From assembly GCA_903830985.1 (NCBI GenBank), contig CAIKVZ010000070.1, positions 1 to 46,844 of the forward strand: a stretch of 46,844 nucleotides of DNA. The letters are read 5' to 3'. The stretch comes from an uncultured beta proteobacterium (GTDB lineage: Bacteria; Pseudomonadota; Gammaproteobacteria; Burkholderiales; Burkholderiaceae_C). Shown one piece after another: positions 1 through 8,578 of this stretch. A program made the position numbers and the translations under genes. Below the pieces are notes generated by a model. That model was given only the letters and a program-made list of their open reading frames with translations. It ran no database searches and was not told where the DNA came from. Positions within the stretch are counted from its first letter, which is position 1. Each line of letters begins with the position of its first letter.

Positions 1-2
1 GT

Positions 3-878
3 CCGTTCCTGCTGCTGTTCGCGGTGTTCGGCATCTTTCCCCTGCTGTTTTCGTTCTACCTGGCGTTCCAGTCGTGGGAGCCCACAGCGGGTCTTTCGGC
101 CATGAAGTTTGTCGGCCTGGACAACTTCATCTTCACGCTGGGTGACGAGTGGTTCTGGAAGTCGCTTGGCAACACGTTCTGGCTGGCACTGGCCGCGGGC
201 GCGCCCCAGCACCTGGTGGCGATTCCCCTGGCCGCGTTCATTGACAAGGTGTTCAAGCGCGGGCGCAACGCGATCGTGGGCGTGTATTTCTTGCCCTACA
301 TCACCTCCACCGTGGCCATCGCCATGATGTTCAGCACGCTGTTCTCCACCGAGCATGGCCTGATCAACCAGGGCCTGCACTGGCTGAGCCAATGGCCGCT
401 GATCGGCGGGTTCCTGCCCGATCAGCCGACCGACTGGCTGGGCCAGGCCGAAACCCTCAAACCGGCCATCGCCACCGTGGTGTTCTGGCGCTATCTGGGC
501 TTCAACGTGGTGCTGTACCTGGCCGCGCTGCAGACCATCCCCAAAGACCTGTACGAGGCCGCGACCATGGACGGCGCAGGGCGCTGGCAGCAGTTCTGGT
601 TCATCACCCTGCCCAACCTGCGCCCCATGATCTACTTTGGCGTGATGCTGAGCGTGATCGGTGGCATGCAATTGTTCGAGGAACCTTTCATCCTCACGTC
701 AGGCAAGGGGGGCACCGATCAGGCCGGCATGACCACCGCCGTTTACATGTACCGCACGGCCTTTGACTTCAACGACTTCGGTACGGCCAGTGCCCTGTCG
801 TGGCTGTTGTTCATCTTCGTGCTGGCCTTGACCTGGCTGACGAACCGGGCGTTTCGGGAAAAGCAGGAGAAAGCATGA
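3..878 (+). CDS. Sugar ABC transporter permease, MalF/UgpA type (5' end outside window)
   Basis: Inner-membrane permease subunit of a carbohydrate ABC importer. The reading frame is open from base 3, so the true start lies before the window; a GTG at 24 is internal because the upstream codons already encode a hydrophobic segment (PFLLLFAVFGIFPLLF) typical of the first membrane helix. Several hydrophobic helices follow. The EAA-type cytoplasmic loop that docks on the ATPase is visible as DLYEAATMDGAGRWQQFWFITLP. It ends at 878 and would pair with the permease at 1264 and the ATPase at 3459. The substrate-binding protein is probably upstream of the window. Family assignment is secure; the substrate is unknown, though the neighbouring GH1 enzyme suggests a beta-glucoside or oligosaccharide. 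Confidence 0.9.
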   Translation, partial: PFLLLFAVFGIFPLLFSFYLAFQSWEPTAGLSAMKFVGLDNFIFTLGDEWFWKSLGNTFWLALAAGAPQHLVAIPLAAFIDKVFKRGRNAIVGVYFLPYITSTVAIAMMFSTLFSTEHGLINQGLHWLSQWPLIGGFLPDQPTDWLGQAETLKPAIATVVFWRYLGFNVVLYLAALQTIPKDLYEAATMDGAGRWQQFWFITLPNLRPMIYFGVMLSVIGGMQLFEEPFILTSGKGGTDQAGMTTAVYMYRTAFDFNDFGTASALSWLLFIFVLALTWLTNRAFREKQEKA

Positions 879-879
879 G

Positions 880-1201
880 TACCATTTCCCCCCCACTCAT
901 ACCCCCCCGCCCCTCTCTCGCCCCGCCGGGCGAAAGAGGGGAGCTTCATTTGGCCGCGTGTGGAAGTGGACCAGTGCAAACGCAGCAGCACGCTGCATGG
1001 ACAAGGCAACATCCCGCGAACGGACGAGGTGCCAACAAGGGCGCGATGGACAGCGGTCAAAACGGTACGCCTGGAACGTGCCACCTTTGGATACGCGGCC
1101 AAATCGGGCTCCCCTTTTCGCCCCAGCGAGGGGTGAAAAGGGGCGGGGGGGATAAGGGGCTGAAAAGAAACCCCTCCGAGGAAAATGAGCGTGGAAATGG
1201 C
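880..1201. repeat. Long imperfect inverted repeat between two permease genes (MITE-like or hairpin element)
   Basis: This fills the roughly 385 bp gap 879-1263, which holds no convincing gene. The arm at about 892-961 (C-rich, ending TTGGCCGCGTGT) is matched in reverse complement by about 1092-1161 (starting ACGCGGCCAAAT and ending GGATAAGGGGCT). Each arm is about 70 bp and also contains a smaller internal hairpin (CGCCCCGCCGGGCG region on the left; CGCCCCAGCGAGGGG region on the right). Weaker outer matches (CCATTTCC at about 882-889 and GGAAATGG at about 1193-1200) extend the symmetry. The centre (962-1091) is not obviously repeated. It may be a non-autonomous mobile element or an intercistronic hairpin lowering expression of the second permease. 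No clear target duplication was found. Confidence 0.7.
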
Positions 1202-1263
1202 GGTATTGCAGGCGTTGGTTGGCCAAATGGAATTCAAGGGTTGGAAGTCGGGAGGACCAGCCC

Positions 1264-2094
1264 ATGAACCAACGGTCCCGTCTTGCCCCCTGGGCCGCCT
1301 ACCTGCTGGTGGGCGTGGGTGCGCTCATCATGTTGGCGCCGTTTTACTTCATGTTCGTGTTTGCCACGCATTCGCGCAGCGACATTTTCAGCCTGCCTCC
1401 GCCGCTGTTTTTTGGCACGAACTTTTTGCAGAACTTTGCCACCCTCACCGGGCGCATGGCGTTGTGGCGCAGCCTGGGCTGGAGTCTGTACGTGGCGCTG
1501 GCCTCGACCGCGCTGACCCTGCTGTTTTGCAGCATGGGTGGCTACGCCTTTGCCAGGTTCGAGTTTCGCTTCAAGCAGCAGCTGTTTGCCCTGGTCATGG
1601 GCACCATGATGCTGCCGTCATTTCTGGGCATGATTCCCAGCTTCATGATCATGGACGCACTGGGCTGGATCGACCAGCCGCGCGCCCTGTACATCCCGGG
1701 TGCGGCCAGCGCCTTCGGCATTTTCATGATGCGCCAGTTCATCACTTCCAGCATTCCGCGCGACCTGATCGAGGCCGCGCGCATGGACGGATGCGGCGAG
1801 CTGCGCATCTACTGGAGCATCGTGCTGCCGCTGCTGCAACCGGCGCTTGGGACGCTGGGGTTGATCACCTTCATCGCCTCCTGGAACAATTTCATCGGCC
1901 CGCTGATTGTCATGCGCTCGCCCGAGATGTACACCTTTCCCCTTGCCCTGCGTGGCATGTACAGCCCGGGGGACACCGAATGGGGCGCGCTGCTGGCCGG
2001 CGCGGCCATTGCCACCGTGCCACTGCTGGTGCTGTTTGCCATTTCTTCCCGCCGTCTCATCGACGGACTCACTGCCGGTGCCGTGCGCGGCTGA
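1264..2094 (+). CDS. Sugar ABC transporter permease, MalG/UgpE type
   Basis: Second inner-membrane permease subunit of the carbohydrate importer, 276 aa. The ATG at 1264 is preferred over an in-frame upstream start at 1219 because GGGAGG lies about 8 bases before it and the protein then begins MNQRSRLAPWAAYLL, running straight into the first membrane helix. About six hydrophobic helices are visible. The EAA loop reads DLIEAARMDGCGELRIYWSIVLP, as expected for the ATPase contact. The usual tight coupling to the first permease is broken by the inverted-repeat element. The GH1 gene follows after 16 bases. The substrate cannot be read from the sequence. Confidence 0.92.
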   Translation: MNQRSRLAPWAAYLLVGVGALIMLAPFYFMFVFATHSRSDIFSLPPPLFFGTNFLQNFATLTGRMALWRSLGWSLYVALASTALTLLFCSMGGYAFARFEFRFKQQLFALVMGTMMLPSFLGMIPSFMIMDALGWIDQPRALYIPGAASAFGIFMMRQFITSSIPRDLIEAARMDGCGELRIYWSIVLPLLQPALGTLGLITFIASWNNFIGPLIVMRSPEMYTFPLALRGMYSPGDTEWGALLAGAAIATVPLLVLFAISSRRLIDGLTAGAVRG

Positions 2095-2110
2095 TTCAAC
2101 CTGTCCTGTT

Positions 2111-3457
2111 ATGACCACTTCTTCCATGCCCGACTTTCCCAAGAACTTCATCTGGGGCGTCGCCACCAGCGCCTTCCAGATCGAAGGCGCTGCCAGCGTC
2201 GACGGCAAGGGTCCGTCCATCTGGGACGATTTTTGCCGCATTCCGGGCGCCATTGCCGACGCCAGCGACGGGACCGAGGCCTGCGACCACTACCACCGCT
2301 GGGCCACCGATCTGGATCTGATTGCCGATCTGGGCGTCGACGCTTACCGCTTCTCCGTGTCCTGGCCGCGGGTGCAGCCGCTGGGCTCGGGCGCTTTCAA
2401 TGAGGCTGGCTTCGCCTTCTACGAGCGGCTTGTCGATGGCATGCTGGCGCGCGGTCTCAAACCCTATCTGACGCTGAACCACTGGGACCTACCGTCGGCG
2501 CTGCAGGCCACGGGCGGCTGGGAGAACCGCGACACGGTGCAGCATTTTGTGGACTACGCCTGCGAAGTGGCGCGCCGGCTGGGGGATCGTGTGGTGTCGA
2601 TCTGCACGCACAACGAACCTTGGGTCATCGCCGTACTCGGCAATGAAATTGGCAACTTCGCGCCCGGCATCAAGAGCCGCGCCGTGATGCTGCAAGTGGC
2701 GCACCATCTGCTGCTGAGTCACGGCCTGACGCTTACCGCCCTGCGCGCGCAGGGCTGCAAGAGCGAGCTGGGCATCGTGCTCAATCTGGCGCCGATTCAC
2801 GCGGCGACGGACTCGGCCGAAGACCGCGCCGCGGCCCGCCTGTCTGACGGCACCGGCCTGCGCTGGTACGTGGATCCGCTGATCAAGGGTTGCTACCCGG
2901 CCGACGTGCTTGGCCATGTGGGCGCCGACGCGCCCAAGGTGCTGCCGGGCGACATGGAAAAGATCGCGCAGCCGCTGGACTTTATGGGCATCAACTACTA
3001 CATGCGCAGCGTGGCCGGTGCCGGCGTTCCCTGGGACATCAAGAGCAGTGGCCGGGAAATCACCGACATGGGCTGGGAGGTCTATCCCGAGGGGCTCACC
3101 GAGCTGCTGCTGCGCCTGCACCGCGAATACCCCATGCCGCCGATTTTCATCACGGAGAACGGCGCCGCCTTTCCCGATGAAGTGGTGGACGGCCGGGTGC
3201 ATGATGTGCGGCGACAGGCCTATATCGAGAACCACATCGCGGCCGTGGCGCAGGCCATGGTGCAGGGCGTGCGCGTGGACGGCTATTTCGTCTGGAGCCT
3301 GATGGACAACTTTGAATGGGCCTCAGGTTACGCCAAGCGCTTTGGCATCGTGCGCGTGGACTACGACACGCAGCAGCGCACGCTCAAGGACAGCGCCCTA
3401 TGGTACCGCGACTTCCTGCGCCAGCAGCGCGTCCAGCGCTTGGCACTGGCAGCCTGA
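2111..3457 (+). CDS. Glycoside hydrolase family 1 beta-glucosidase-like enzyme
   Basis: Retaining beta-glycosidase of family GH1, 448 aa, the usual length. No signal peptide is seen, so it should act in the cytoplasm on imported di- or oligosaccharides. The start at 2111 gives MTTSSMPDFPKNFIWGVATS, the standard GH1 opening (FxWGxATxxxQIEG). The general acid/base is E169 in THNEP and the nucleophile is E349 in ITENG. Other family marks include the HWDLP segment near 124 and the C-terminal GYFVWSLMDNFEW. It sits within the ABC transporter operon and ends one base before the ATPase start, so uptake and hydrolysis are coupled genetically. Glucosidase versus galactosidase or other specificity cannot be told. 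Confidence 0.92.
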   Translation: MTTSSMPDFPKNFIWGVATSAFQIEGAASVDGKGPSIWDDFCRIPGAIADASDGTEACDHYHRWATDLDLIADLGVDAYRFSVSWPRVQPLGSGAFNEAGFAFYERLVDGMLARGLKPYLTLNHWDLPSALQATGGWENRDTVQHFVDYACEVARRLGDRVVSICTHNEPWVIAVLGNEIGNFAPGIKSRAVMLQVAHHLLLSHGLTLTALRAQGCKSELGIVLNLAPIHAATDSAEDRAAARLSDGTGLRWYVDPLIKGCYPADVLGHVGADAPKVLPGDMEKIAQPLDFMGINYYMRSVAGAGVPWDIKSSGREITDMGWEVYPEGLTELLLRLHREYPMPPIFITENGAAFPDEVVDGRVHDVRRQAYIENHIAAVAQAMVQGVRVDGYFVWSLMDNFEWASGYAKRFGIVRVDYDTQQRTLKDSALWYRDFLRQQRVQRLALAA

Positions 3458-3458
3458 C

Positions 3459-4511
3459 ATGGGGCACCTGGCACTCAAGGGGATCCGCAAAAGCTACGGC
3501 GACACGGCCGTGATCCATGGCGTTGACCTGGAGGTGCGCGACGGCGAATTTCTTGTCTTTGTCGGACCTTCGGGCTGCGGCAAGTCGACCCTGCTGCGCA
3601 TGATCGCAGGCCTGGAAGCCATCACCGAAGGCGAGTTGCTGATCGACGGCGTGCGCGCCAACGAGCTGCGCCCGGCGGACCGGGGCGCGGCCATGGTGTT
3701 CCAGAGCTACGCGCTGTACCCGCACATGACGGTGGCCGAGAACATGGGCTTCTCGCTTCGCATGGCAGGTGTGAAAAAGGCCGAGCGTGAGGCCGTGGTG
3801 GCGCGCACTGCCGAAGTGCTGCGCATCTCGCACCTGCTGCCACGCCTGCCCAAGGCCCTGTCCGGCGGTGAGCGCCAGCGCGTGGCAATCGGCCGCGCCA
3901 TCGTGCGCAAGCCGCGCGTTTTCCTGTTTGACGAGCCGCTGTCCAATCTGGACGCAGCGCTGCGCGTCACCATGCGCATCGAACTGTCGCGCCTGCACAA
4001 GGAACTCGGCACCACCATGATCTACGTGACGCACGATCAGGTCGAGGCCATGACCATGGGCGACCGCATCGCTGTCTTCAACAAGGGCCGGGTGGAGCAG
4101 CTCGGCGCGCCCATGGACCTGTACGCGCGCCCGGCGAACGAGTTTGTCGCGACCTTTCTGGGTGCGCCGCGCATCAACCTCGTCACGCGTCCCGCTGCGG
4201 GCGCCAGTGCGCAGCATGTGGCCCTGTGGCAAGCCGTGGCGGCGCAGGCCGGGCCTGCGGTGAGCAAGATCGGCATCCGCCCCGAGCACCTGCAGCTCGT
4301 GGCGCCTGAGGCAGGAGTAACCGCCCAGGTGATGCTGGCCGAACACCTGGGCGACGCCTCCATCCTGCACTTGCGCGTCGATGGGCTTGACGAACTGCTC
4401 ACCGCCAAGGTGGCGGCGCAGCCGGTGGTGGCCGGCCAGATGGTGGGGCTGAGCTTCGTTCTGGGACAGGCGCTGGCTTTTTCCGCCGACGGTGTACTGC
4501 TGACAGCCTGA
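3459..4511 (+). CDS. Sugar ABC transporter ATP-binding protein, MalK/UgpC type
   Basis: Cytoplasmic ATPase that energises the carbohydrate importer, 350 aa. Walker A is GPSGCGKST (36-44), the ABC signature is LSGGERQR (134-141), Walker B is VFLFDEP (about 154-160) and the H-loop is VTHDQVEAM. A C-terminal extension of about 120 residues (from about 230) fits the TOBE/regulatory domain of the CUT1 family. The ATG at 3459 lies one base after the GH1 stop; longer in-frame starts fall inside the GH1 gene and are rejected. It closes the operon. I see no obvious terminator before the metX leader, so read-through toward it is possible. Confidence 0.93.
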   Translation: MGHLALKGIRKSYGDTAVIHGVDLEVRDGEFLVFVGPSGCGKSTLLRMIAGLEAITEGELLIDGVRANELRPADRGAAMVFQSYALYPHMTVAENMGFSLRMAGVKKAEREAVVARTAEVLRISHLLPRLPKALSGGERQRVAIGRAIVRKPRVFLFDEPLSNLDAALRVTMRIELSRLHKELGTTMIYVTHDQVEAMTMGDRIAVFNKGRVEQLGAPMDLYARPANEFVATFLGAPRINLVTRPAAGASAQHVALWQAVAAQAGPAVSKIGIRPEHLQLVAPEAGVTAQVMLAEHLGDASILHLRVDGLDELLTAKVAAQPVVAGQMVGLSFVLGQALAFSADGVLLTA

Positions 4512-4532
4512 TGCGGGCGGTCAACTTGGATT

Positions 4533-4538
4533 TATACT
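4533..4538 (+). promoter_or_regulatory. Candidate -10 box of the metX promoter
   Basis: TATACT lies in the only AT-rich stretch between the ABC operon and the riboswitch, and would put the transcript start at about 4545, exactly at the beginning of the riboswitch fold. The matching -35 region is poor, so the call rests on the -10 and its position. Confidence 0.35.
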
Positions 4539-4543
4539 CAGGG

Positions 4544-4612
4544 CCAGCGCCGATTTGATCCACGATTGCGGGCGCCGAAGCCCAGGAGCTTCGAAATTCA
4601 GCTAAACACGGC
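4544..4612 (+). promoter_or_regulatory. SAM-II-like riboswitch in the metX leader
   Basis: The leader follows the SAM-II (metA motif) plan: a 5' P1 strand (AGCGCC), then GATTTGATCC-ACGATTGC, a P1-closing strand (GGGCGC at about 4570-4575), a linker, and the signature GCTAAA (4601-4606) followed by ACGG. In the known class the GCTAAA segment makes a pseudoknot with the P1 loop when S-adenosylmethionine is bound. The linker has an extra small hairpin (GAAGCCCAGGAGCTTC region), a permitted variation. It sits directly before metX, the expected target. Class recognition is from memory of the consensus; ligand specificity follows from the class and context. Confidence 0.75.
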
Positions 4613-4632
4613 CACCGCCCCACCCACCAGGT

Positions 4633-4669
4633 AACCCGGCTGCGCATTTAGCGTCGCCGGGTTTTTTTT
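4633..4669 (+). terminator. Intrinsic terminator between the riboswitch and metX
   Basis: AACCCGGC (4633-4640) pairs with GCCGGGTT (4656-4663), with a small inner CGC/GCG pairing in the loop, followed by eight T's ending at 4669. The metX start codon begins at the next base. It fits a ligand-controlled attenuator. It also occupies the place where a ribosome-binding site would be expected. Confidence 0.8.
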
Positions 4670-5824
4670 ATGTTGCTTGCCACGCCACAGTCGATGCATT
4701 TTCCCGCCGCCTTGCCGCTGCAAAGCGGCAAGTCCATTCGCGGCTACGACCTGAGCTTCGAGACCTACGGTGCGCTCAACGCCGACCATTCCAACGCCGT
4801 GCTGGTGTGCCACGCGCTCAACGCGTCCCATCATGTGGCCGGGGTCTACGCGGGTCAGGCCAACTCCGAGGGCTGGTGGGACAACATGATCGGCCCGGGC
4901 AAGCCGGTGGACACGGGCCGCTTCTTTGTCATCGGCGTGAACAACCTGGGCTCGTGTTTTGGTTCCACCGGACCGATGCAGATCAACCCCGACACAGGTC
5001 GCGTCTACGGCGCCGATTTCCCGGTGGTGACGGTGGAAGACTGGGTCGACGCGCAGGCGCGGCTGCTCGACGTGCTGGGGATCCGGAGCCTCGCGGCCGT
5101 GCTCGGCGGCAGCCTGGGCGGCATGCAGGCCTTGAGTTGGACGCTGCAGTACCCGGATCGTGTGCGCCATGCGGTGGTGGTGGCCAGCGCGCCCAATCTG
5201 ACGGCAGGGAACATCGCCTTCAACGAGGTAGCGCGCCGCGCCATCGTGACCGATCCGGATTTTCACGCCGGGCATTTCTACGAGCACGGCGTGACGCCCA
5301 AGCGCGGCCTGCGCATCGCCCGCATGATCGGCCACATCACCTACCTGAGCAACGACGTGATGAACGAGAAGTTCGGCCGTCAGCTCAAGCGTGCGGTGGA
5401 AGACGCCACCCGTGGCGAGGTCGCCGCCTACCAGTTTTCCACACAAAAAATTGAGTTCCAGATCGAGAGCTACCTGCGCTACCAGGGCGACAAGTTCGCC
5501 GAATACTTCGATGCCAACACCTATCTGCTGATCACCCGCGCGCTGGATTACTTCGACCCGGCACGCCACTTTGGCGGCAATTTGTCGCAGGCGCTGGCGC
5601 GCGCCACGGCCAAGTTCCTGCTCATCAGCTTCAGCACCGACTGGCGCTTCACACCCGGACGCAGCCGCGAGATCGTCAAAGCCTTGCTGGACAACCGTCG
5701 GGACCTGAGTTACGCCGAAATCGACGCGCCCCACGGCCACGATGCCTTTCTGCTCGATGACGCGCGCTACATGGGCGTGATGCGCTCCTACTTTTCCGGC
5801 ATCGCGCAGGAGTTTTCAGCATGA
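4670..5824 (+). CDS. metX: Homoserine O-acyltransferase MetX
   Basis: Alpha/beta-hydrolase-fold enzyme that acylates homoserine in the first committed step of methionine synthesis, 384 aa. The nucleophile is S148 in [10 protein letters not shown]; the other triad members are D324 (FSTDWRF) and H357 (PHGHDAF). The start at 4670 is chosen because conserved sequence (ATPQSMHF) begins at residue 4. There is no Shine-Dalgarno before it, only the terminator T-tract. The stop overlaps the metW start (ATGA), as in many proteobacteria. Whether it uses acetyl-CoA or succinyl-CoA cannot be decided here, since some proteobacterial MetX proteins are succinyltransferases. The upstream riboswitch suggests repression when SAM is plentiful. 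Confidence 0.95.
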   Translation: MLLATPQSMHFPAALPLQSGKSIRGYDLSFETYGALNADHSNAVLVCHALNASHHVAGVYAGQANSEGWWDNMIGPGKPVDTGRFFVIGVNNLGSCFGSTGPMQINPDTGRVYGADFPVVTVEDWVDAQARLLDVLGIRSLAAVLGGSLGGMQALSWTLQYPDRVRHAVVVASAPNLTAGNIAFNEVARRAIVTDPDFHAGHFYEHGVTPKRGLRIARMIGHITYLSNDVMNEKFGRQLKRAVEDATRGEVAAYQFSTQKIEFQIESYLRYQGDKFAEYFDANTYLLITRALDYFDPARHFGGNLSQALARATAKFLLISFSTDWRFTPGRSREIVKALLDNRRDLSYAEIDAPHGHDAFLLDDARYMGVMRSYFSGIAQEFSA

Positions 5825-6447
5825 GTGATCTGGCGACTCTGGCGTCCATTGCCCGCCTCGTTCCCCAGGGTGCGCGCGTGCTCGATCTGGGCTGCGGCGA
5901 CGGCCGCATGCTGGCCCATTTGCAGGCCACGCGCGGCTGCACCGGTTACGGCGTGGAGATCGCCGACGCCAATGTGCAGGCCTGCGTGCAGCGCGGCGTG
6001 AACGTGATCCAGTTGAACCTGGATGAGGGTCTGAACCTGTTCGAGGATCAGAGCTTTGACGTGGTGCTGCAGATCGACACCTTGCAGCACCTGCGCAACG
6101 CGGAGGTGATGCTGCGCGAGACCGCGCGCGTGGGCCGAACCGGCGTCATCGCCTTCCCCAATTTTGGCCACTGGCCGAACCGCCTGAGCGTGCTGCGCGG
6201 GCGCATGCCGGTGACGCGGCGCCTGCCCTACCAGTGGTATGACACGCCCAATATCCGCGTCGGCACCTTCCGTGACTTTGCTGCGCTGGCGCAGAAGAAC
6301 GAGTTGCAGGTGCTCGACGCCTTCGGTTTGCAGGAAGGCCGCGAGGTGCGCCTGTGGCCGAATGCGCTGGCCGGCACCGCCGTGTTCAAGCTGCAGCGCA
6401 GGGTCGTAGCGCGCACGCCAGAGGCCGAACATCAAAGTGATCCATGA
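5821..6447 (+). CDS. metW: Methionine biosynthesis protein MetW
   Basis: Methyltransferase-fold protein, 208 aa, that accompanies metX and is thought to be needed for full MetX function. The SAM-binding motif I region is [12 protein letters not shown] (about 20-31). The family segment [14 protein letters not shown] and the block [11 protein letters not shown] followed by [11 protein letters not shown] are clearly MetW. It overlaps metX by 4 bases at its start and the EamA gene by 4 bases at its end, so all three are likely translated from one message under the SAM-II-like leader. Confidence 0.95.
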   Translation: MSDLATLASIARLVPQGARVLDLGCGDGRMLAHLQATRGCTGYGVEIADANVQACVQRGVNVIQLNLDEGLNLFEDQSFDVVLQIDTLQHLRNAEVMLRETARVGRTGVIAFPNFGHWPNRLSVLRGRMPVTRRLPYQWYDTPNIRVGTFRDFAALAQKNELQVLDAFGLQEGREVRLWPNALAGTAVFKLQRRVVARTPEAEHQSDP

Positions 6448-7526
6448 GCGCCTCGAATAGCGGTCTGCATCTGCATCCCGGCATTGCCGCCGCGCTCGGT
6501 GCTGCGCTGCTGTTCGGCGCGGGCGCACCCCTGGCCAAGCTGCTGCTGCGTGACCTGCACCCGCTGACCGTGGCCGGGCTGCTGTACCTGGGCTCGGGCC
6601 TGGGGCTGAGCCTGTACCGCGCCCTGCGGCATGCCCCCGCGGTGAGCTTGCCGCGCTCTGAGCGACCATGGCTGGCCGGCGCGATCCTGAGCGGCGGGCT
6701 CGTAGGCCCGGCGCTGCTCATGTGGGGGCTGTCCAACATGCCCGCCGGCTCGGCTTCGCTGCTGCTCAACGCCGAAGGCGTGTTCACCGTTCTGCTCGCC
6801 TGGGGGCTGTTTCACGAGCATGTCGGCGGGCGCCTGGCGCTGGGCATGGGACTGATTGCCGCAGGCGCACTCGTGCTCAGTTGGCCCGGTTCCGTGGAAC
6901 TGGGCACTTCTGGCGCGGCGCTGGCCGTGCTGGGCGCCTGCCTGGCCTGGGGCCTGGACAACAACCTGACGCGCCGCGTCTCGCTGCATGACGCGAGCTG
7001 GATCGCTGCCGTGAAGGGTTTGAGTGCCGGCAGCCTGAACCTGTTGCTGGGCCTGGCCCTGGGCAGCTCCGACGCCGCGAACCTGCCCGCCTTGGGCGGT
7101 CTGGCACGGTGGCCGCTGGTGCTGTTGCTGGGGTTCTTGTCCTATGGTGTCAGCCTGAGCCTGTTTGTCGTGGCCTTGCGCAGCCTGGGCACGGCGCGCA
7201 CCGGCGCCTATTTTTCGGTTGCGCCGTTTTTCGGCGCACTGCTGGCACTGGCGCTGGGCGAACCGACCACGCCAGCGCTGTGGCTGGCAGGTGCACTGAT
7301 GGCCCTCGGTGTCTGGCTGCATCTGAGCGAAAGCCATGCCCACGAACATGGTCACACGGTGCAGGCGCATGAGCATCTGCATCGCCACGATGACCATCAC
7401 CGGCACGAGCACGCGGCTGGATGGGACGGCCAGGAGCCGCACAGCCACAGGCATCAACACCAAGAACTGCGTCACACCCACGCCCACTTTCCCGATCCGC
7501 ATCACGGCCATGAACATGGATCCTGA
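6444..7526 (+). CDS. EamA/DMT-family transporter with a His-rich C-terminal tail
   Basis: Inner-membrane protein of 360 aa. About ten hydrophobic helices are arranged as two EamA-like halves across residues 10-290, with typical phrases such as GLLYLGSGLGLSLYR and GAYFSVAPFFGALLAL. The last 68 residues (293-360) contain 24 histidines in HxH and HH arrangements, similar in style to metal-binding tails of zinc or nickel transport and chaperone proteins. The start overlaps the metW stop (ATGA), tying it to the metXW operon. The DMT superfamily exports small metabolites or amino acids. The substrate is unknown; the tail suggests a metal-sensing or metal-binding role. Confidence 0.85.
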   Translation: MSASNSGLHLHPGIAAALGAALLFGAGAPLAKLLLRDLHPLTVAGLLYLGSGLGLSLYRALRHAPAVSLPRSERPWLAGAILSGGLVGPALLMWGLSNMPAGSASLLLNAEGVFTVLLAWGLFHEHVGGRLALGMGLIAAGALVLSWPGSVELGTSGAALAVLGACLAWGLDNNLTRRVSLHDASWIAAVKGLSAGSLNLLLGLALGSSDAANLPALGGLARWPLVLLLGFLSYGVSLSLFVVALRSLGTARTGAYFSVAPFFGALLALALGEPTTPALWLAGALMALGVWLHLSESHAHEHGHTVQAHEHLHRHDDHHRHEHAAGWDGQEPHSHRHQHQELRHTHAHFPDPHHGHEHGS

Positions 7527-7601
7527 ATTCGGCGTTTGAAGCTGCCTTAGCCGGCTGAACATCGCTGGCTCCGATTTACCTACTGATGGACTGTGCTGAC
7601 C

Positions 7602-8450
7602 ATGCTCAAATCTTTTGCCACGCTGCTCGTTGCGCTCTTGCCCCTGCTGGTCCATGCCGACACCATCGATTTGAAGGGGATTTGGGCGAGCAGCGGAGAA
7701 GATGAAATAACCGTTGTCCAGGAGGGCGCCAAGATCAGGGGAGTCGATGACCTGGGCGCGTCCGATTGGGGCAGCGCGCCGGGATCCACCACATTTTTCG
7801 GCACTCTTGACGGGCGAGAGTTCGCGGGGCAATTGGCGCGGTGGCGGCTGGCGAAGCGAAATCCGGACGGCTCGCTCAAGTTGTCGGTTGCAGAAATGAA
7901 GTCCCGCTGCGGCGATCGATGGAGGTACCTCGCCGAAATGAAATTGACGCTCTCCGCCGATGGACGCACCCTGAAAGGCCGTTGGCTGGACGAGCCCCAT
8001 GACTATGAAAGCTGCCAACCCAGCGGCAAGACCTTTTGGGTTCCCATCAGTTTCACCCGCAAGGCCGGGCCCGCCGCCCCAGTCCCGGTCGATCTGCCCA
8101 AGACAGAGATCCCCGCACCGCCTCCCGTCGCAGAACCGACGCTTAGCGAGCAAGCGCCTGCCGGCAACAAGAACATGCTCATTGCGGGCATCGCGCTGGC
8201 CCTGCTGGCGGCGGTGTTCTTCTTCGTCCGCAATGCCTACTCCAATTATCTGGTGGGCAGTCTCAAGCGCGCCCCCAATGACGCGAATCTGGCAGGCTGG
8301 GCGATGTTCGGTGGTTTTCTGTCGGCATCGGCCATCGGCAGCATCGCGTTAGTAAATAACGCATGGCTCACCTTGCCCGTGATGGCGGCGCTGGGCGGTC
8401 TGTCGCTTGTCTGCCTTGGTCTGTGTGCGGCAAGCTCGCGGAAGAAGTGA
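7602..8450 (+). CDS. Unrecognised secreted/membrane-anchored protein
   Basis: I do not recognise this 282-aa protein. A signal peptide is clear (MLKSFATLLVALLPLLVHA, probable cleavage before DTIDLKG). A soluble domain of about 150 residues follows, beginning DLKGIWASSGEDE and reminiscent of small lipocalin-like or DUF domains that report on solute or lipid content, though I cannot name one. After a proline-rich stretch (about 148-180), three hydrophobic helices run to the C-terminus, separated by a basic loop. The ATG at 7602 is chosen over a GTG at 7593 because GATGGA sits at a workable distance only from the ATG. It converges on the pseudopilin operon. Confidence 0.65.
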   Translation: MLKSFATLLVALLPLLVHADTIDLKGIWASSGEDEITVVQEGAKIRGVDDLGASDWGSAPGSTTFFGTLDGREFAGQLARWRLAKRNPDGSLKLSVAEMKSRCGDRWRYLAEMKLTLSADGRTLKGRWLDEPHDYESCQPSGKTFWVPISFTRKAGPAAPVPVDLPKTEIPAPPPVAEPTLSEQAPAGNKNMLIAGIALALLAAVFFFVRNAYSNYLVGSLKRAPNDANLAGWAMFGGFLSASAIGSIALVNNAWLTLPVMAALGGLSLVCLGLCAASSRKK

Positions 8451-8578
8451 TGGCGCCCCGATGGCGCGATGTTTCAGACTTCGCCACTGTGGATCGCCTT
8501 GGCCGCAGCGTTCGAGGCCAGGTTGTCGAGCGTGGTCCGCTGGCAGGAAGGATCCCACTTCGGTCGCTACGGAGGTGG

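Noticed and set aside
7330-7520. Repetitive CAC/CAT-rich stretch at the end of the EamA gene
   Set aside because: It is in frame and encodes the His-rich tail, so it is coding sequence rather than a satellite or CRISPR-like array.
6432-8153. Long open frame antisense to the EamA gene and the following gene
   Set aside because: It spans two sense genes and their gap and is Gln/Arg-rich; no family resemblance.
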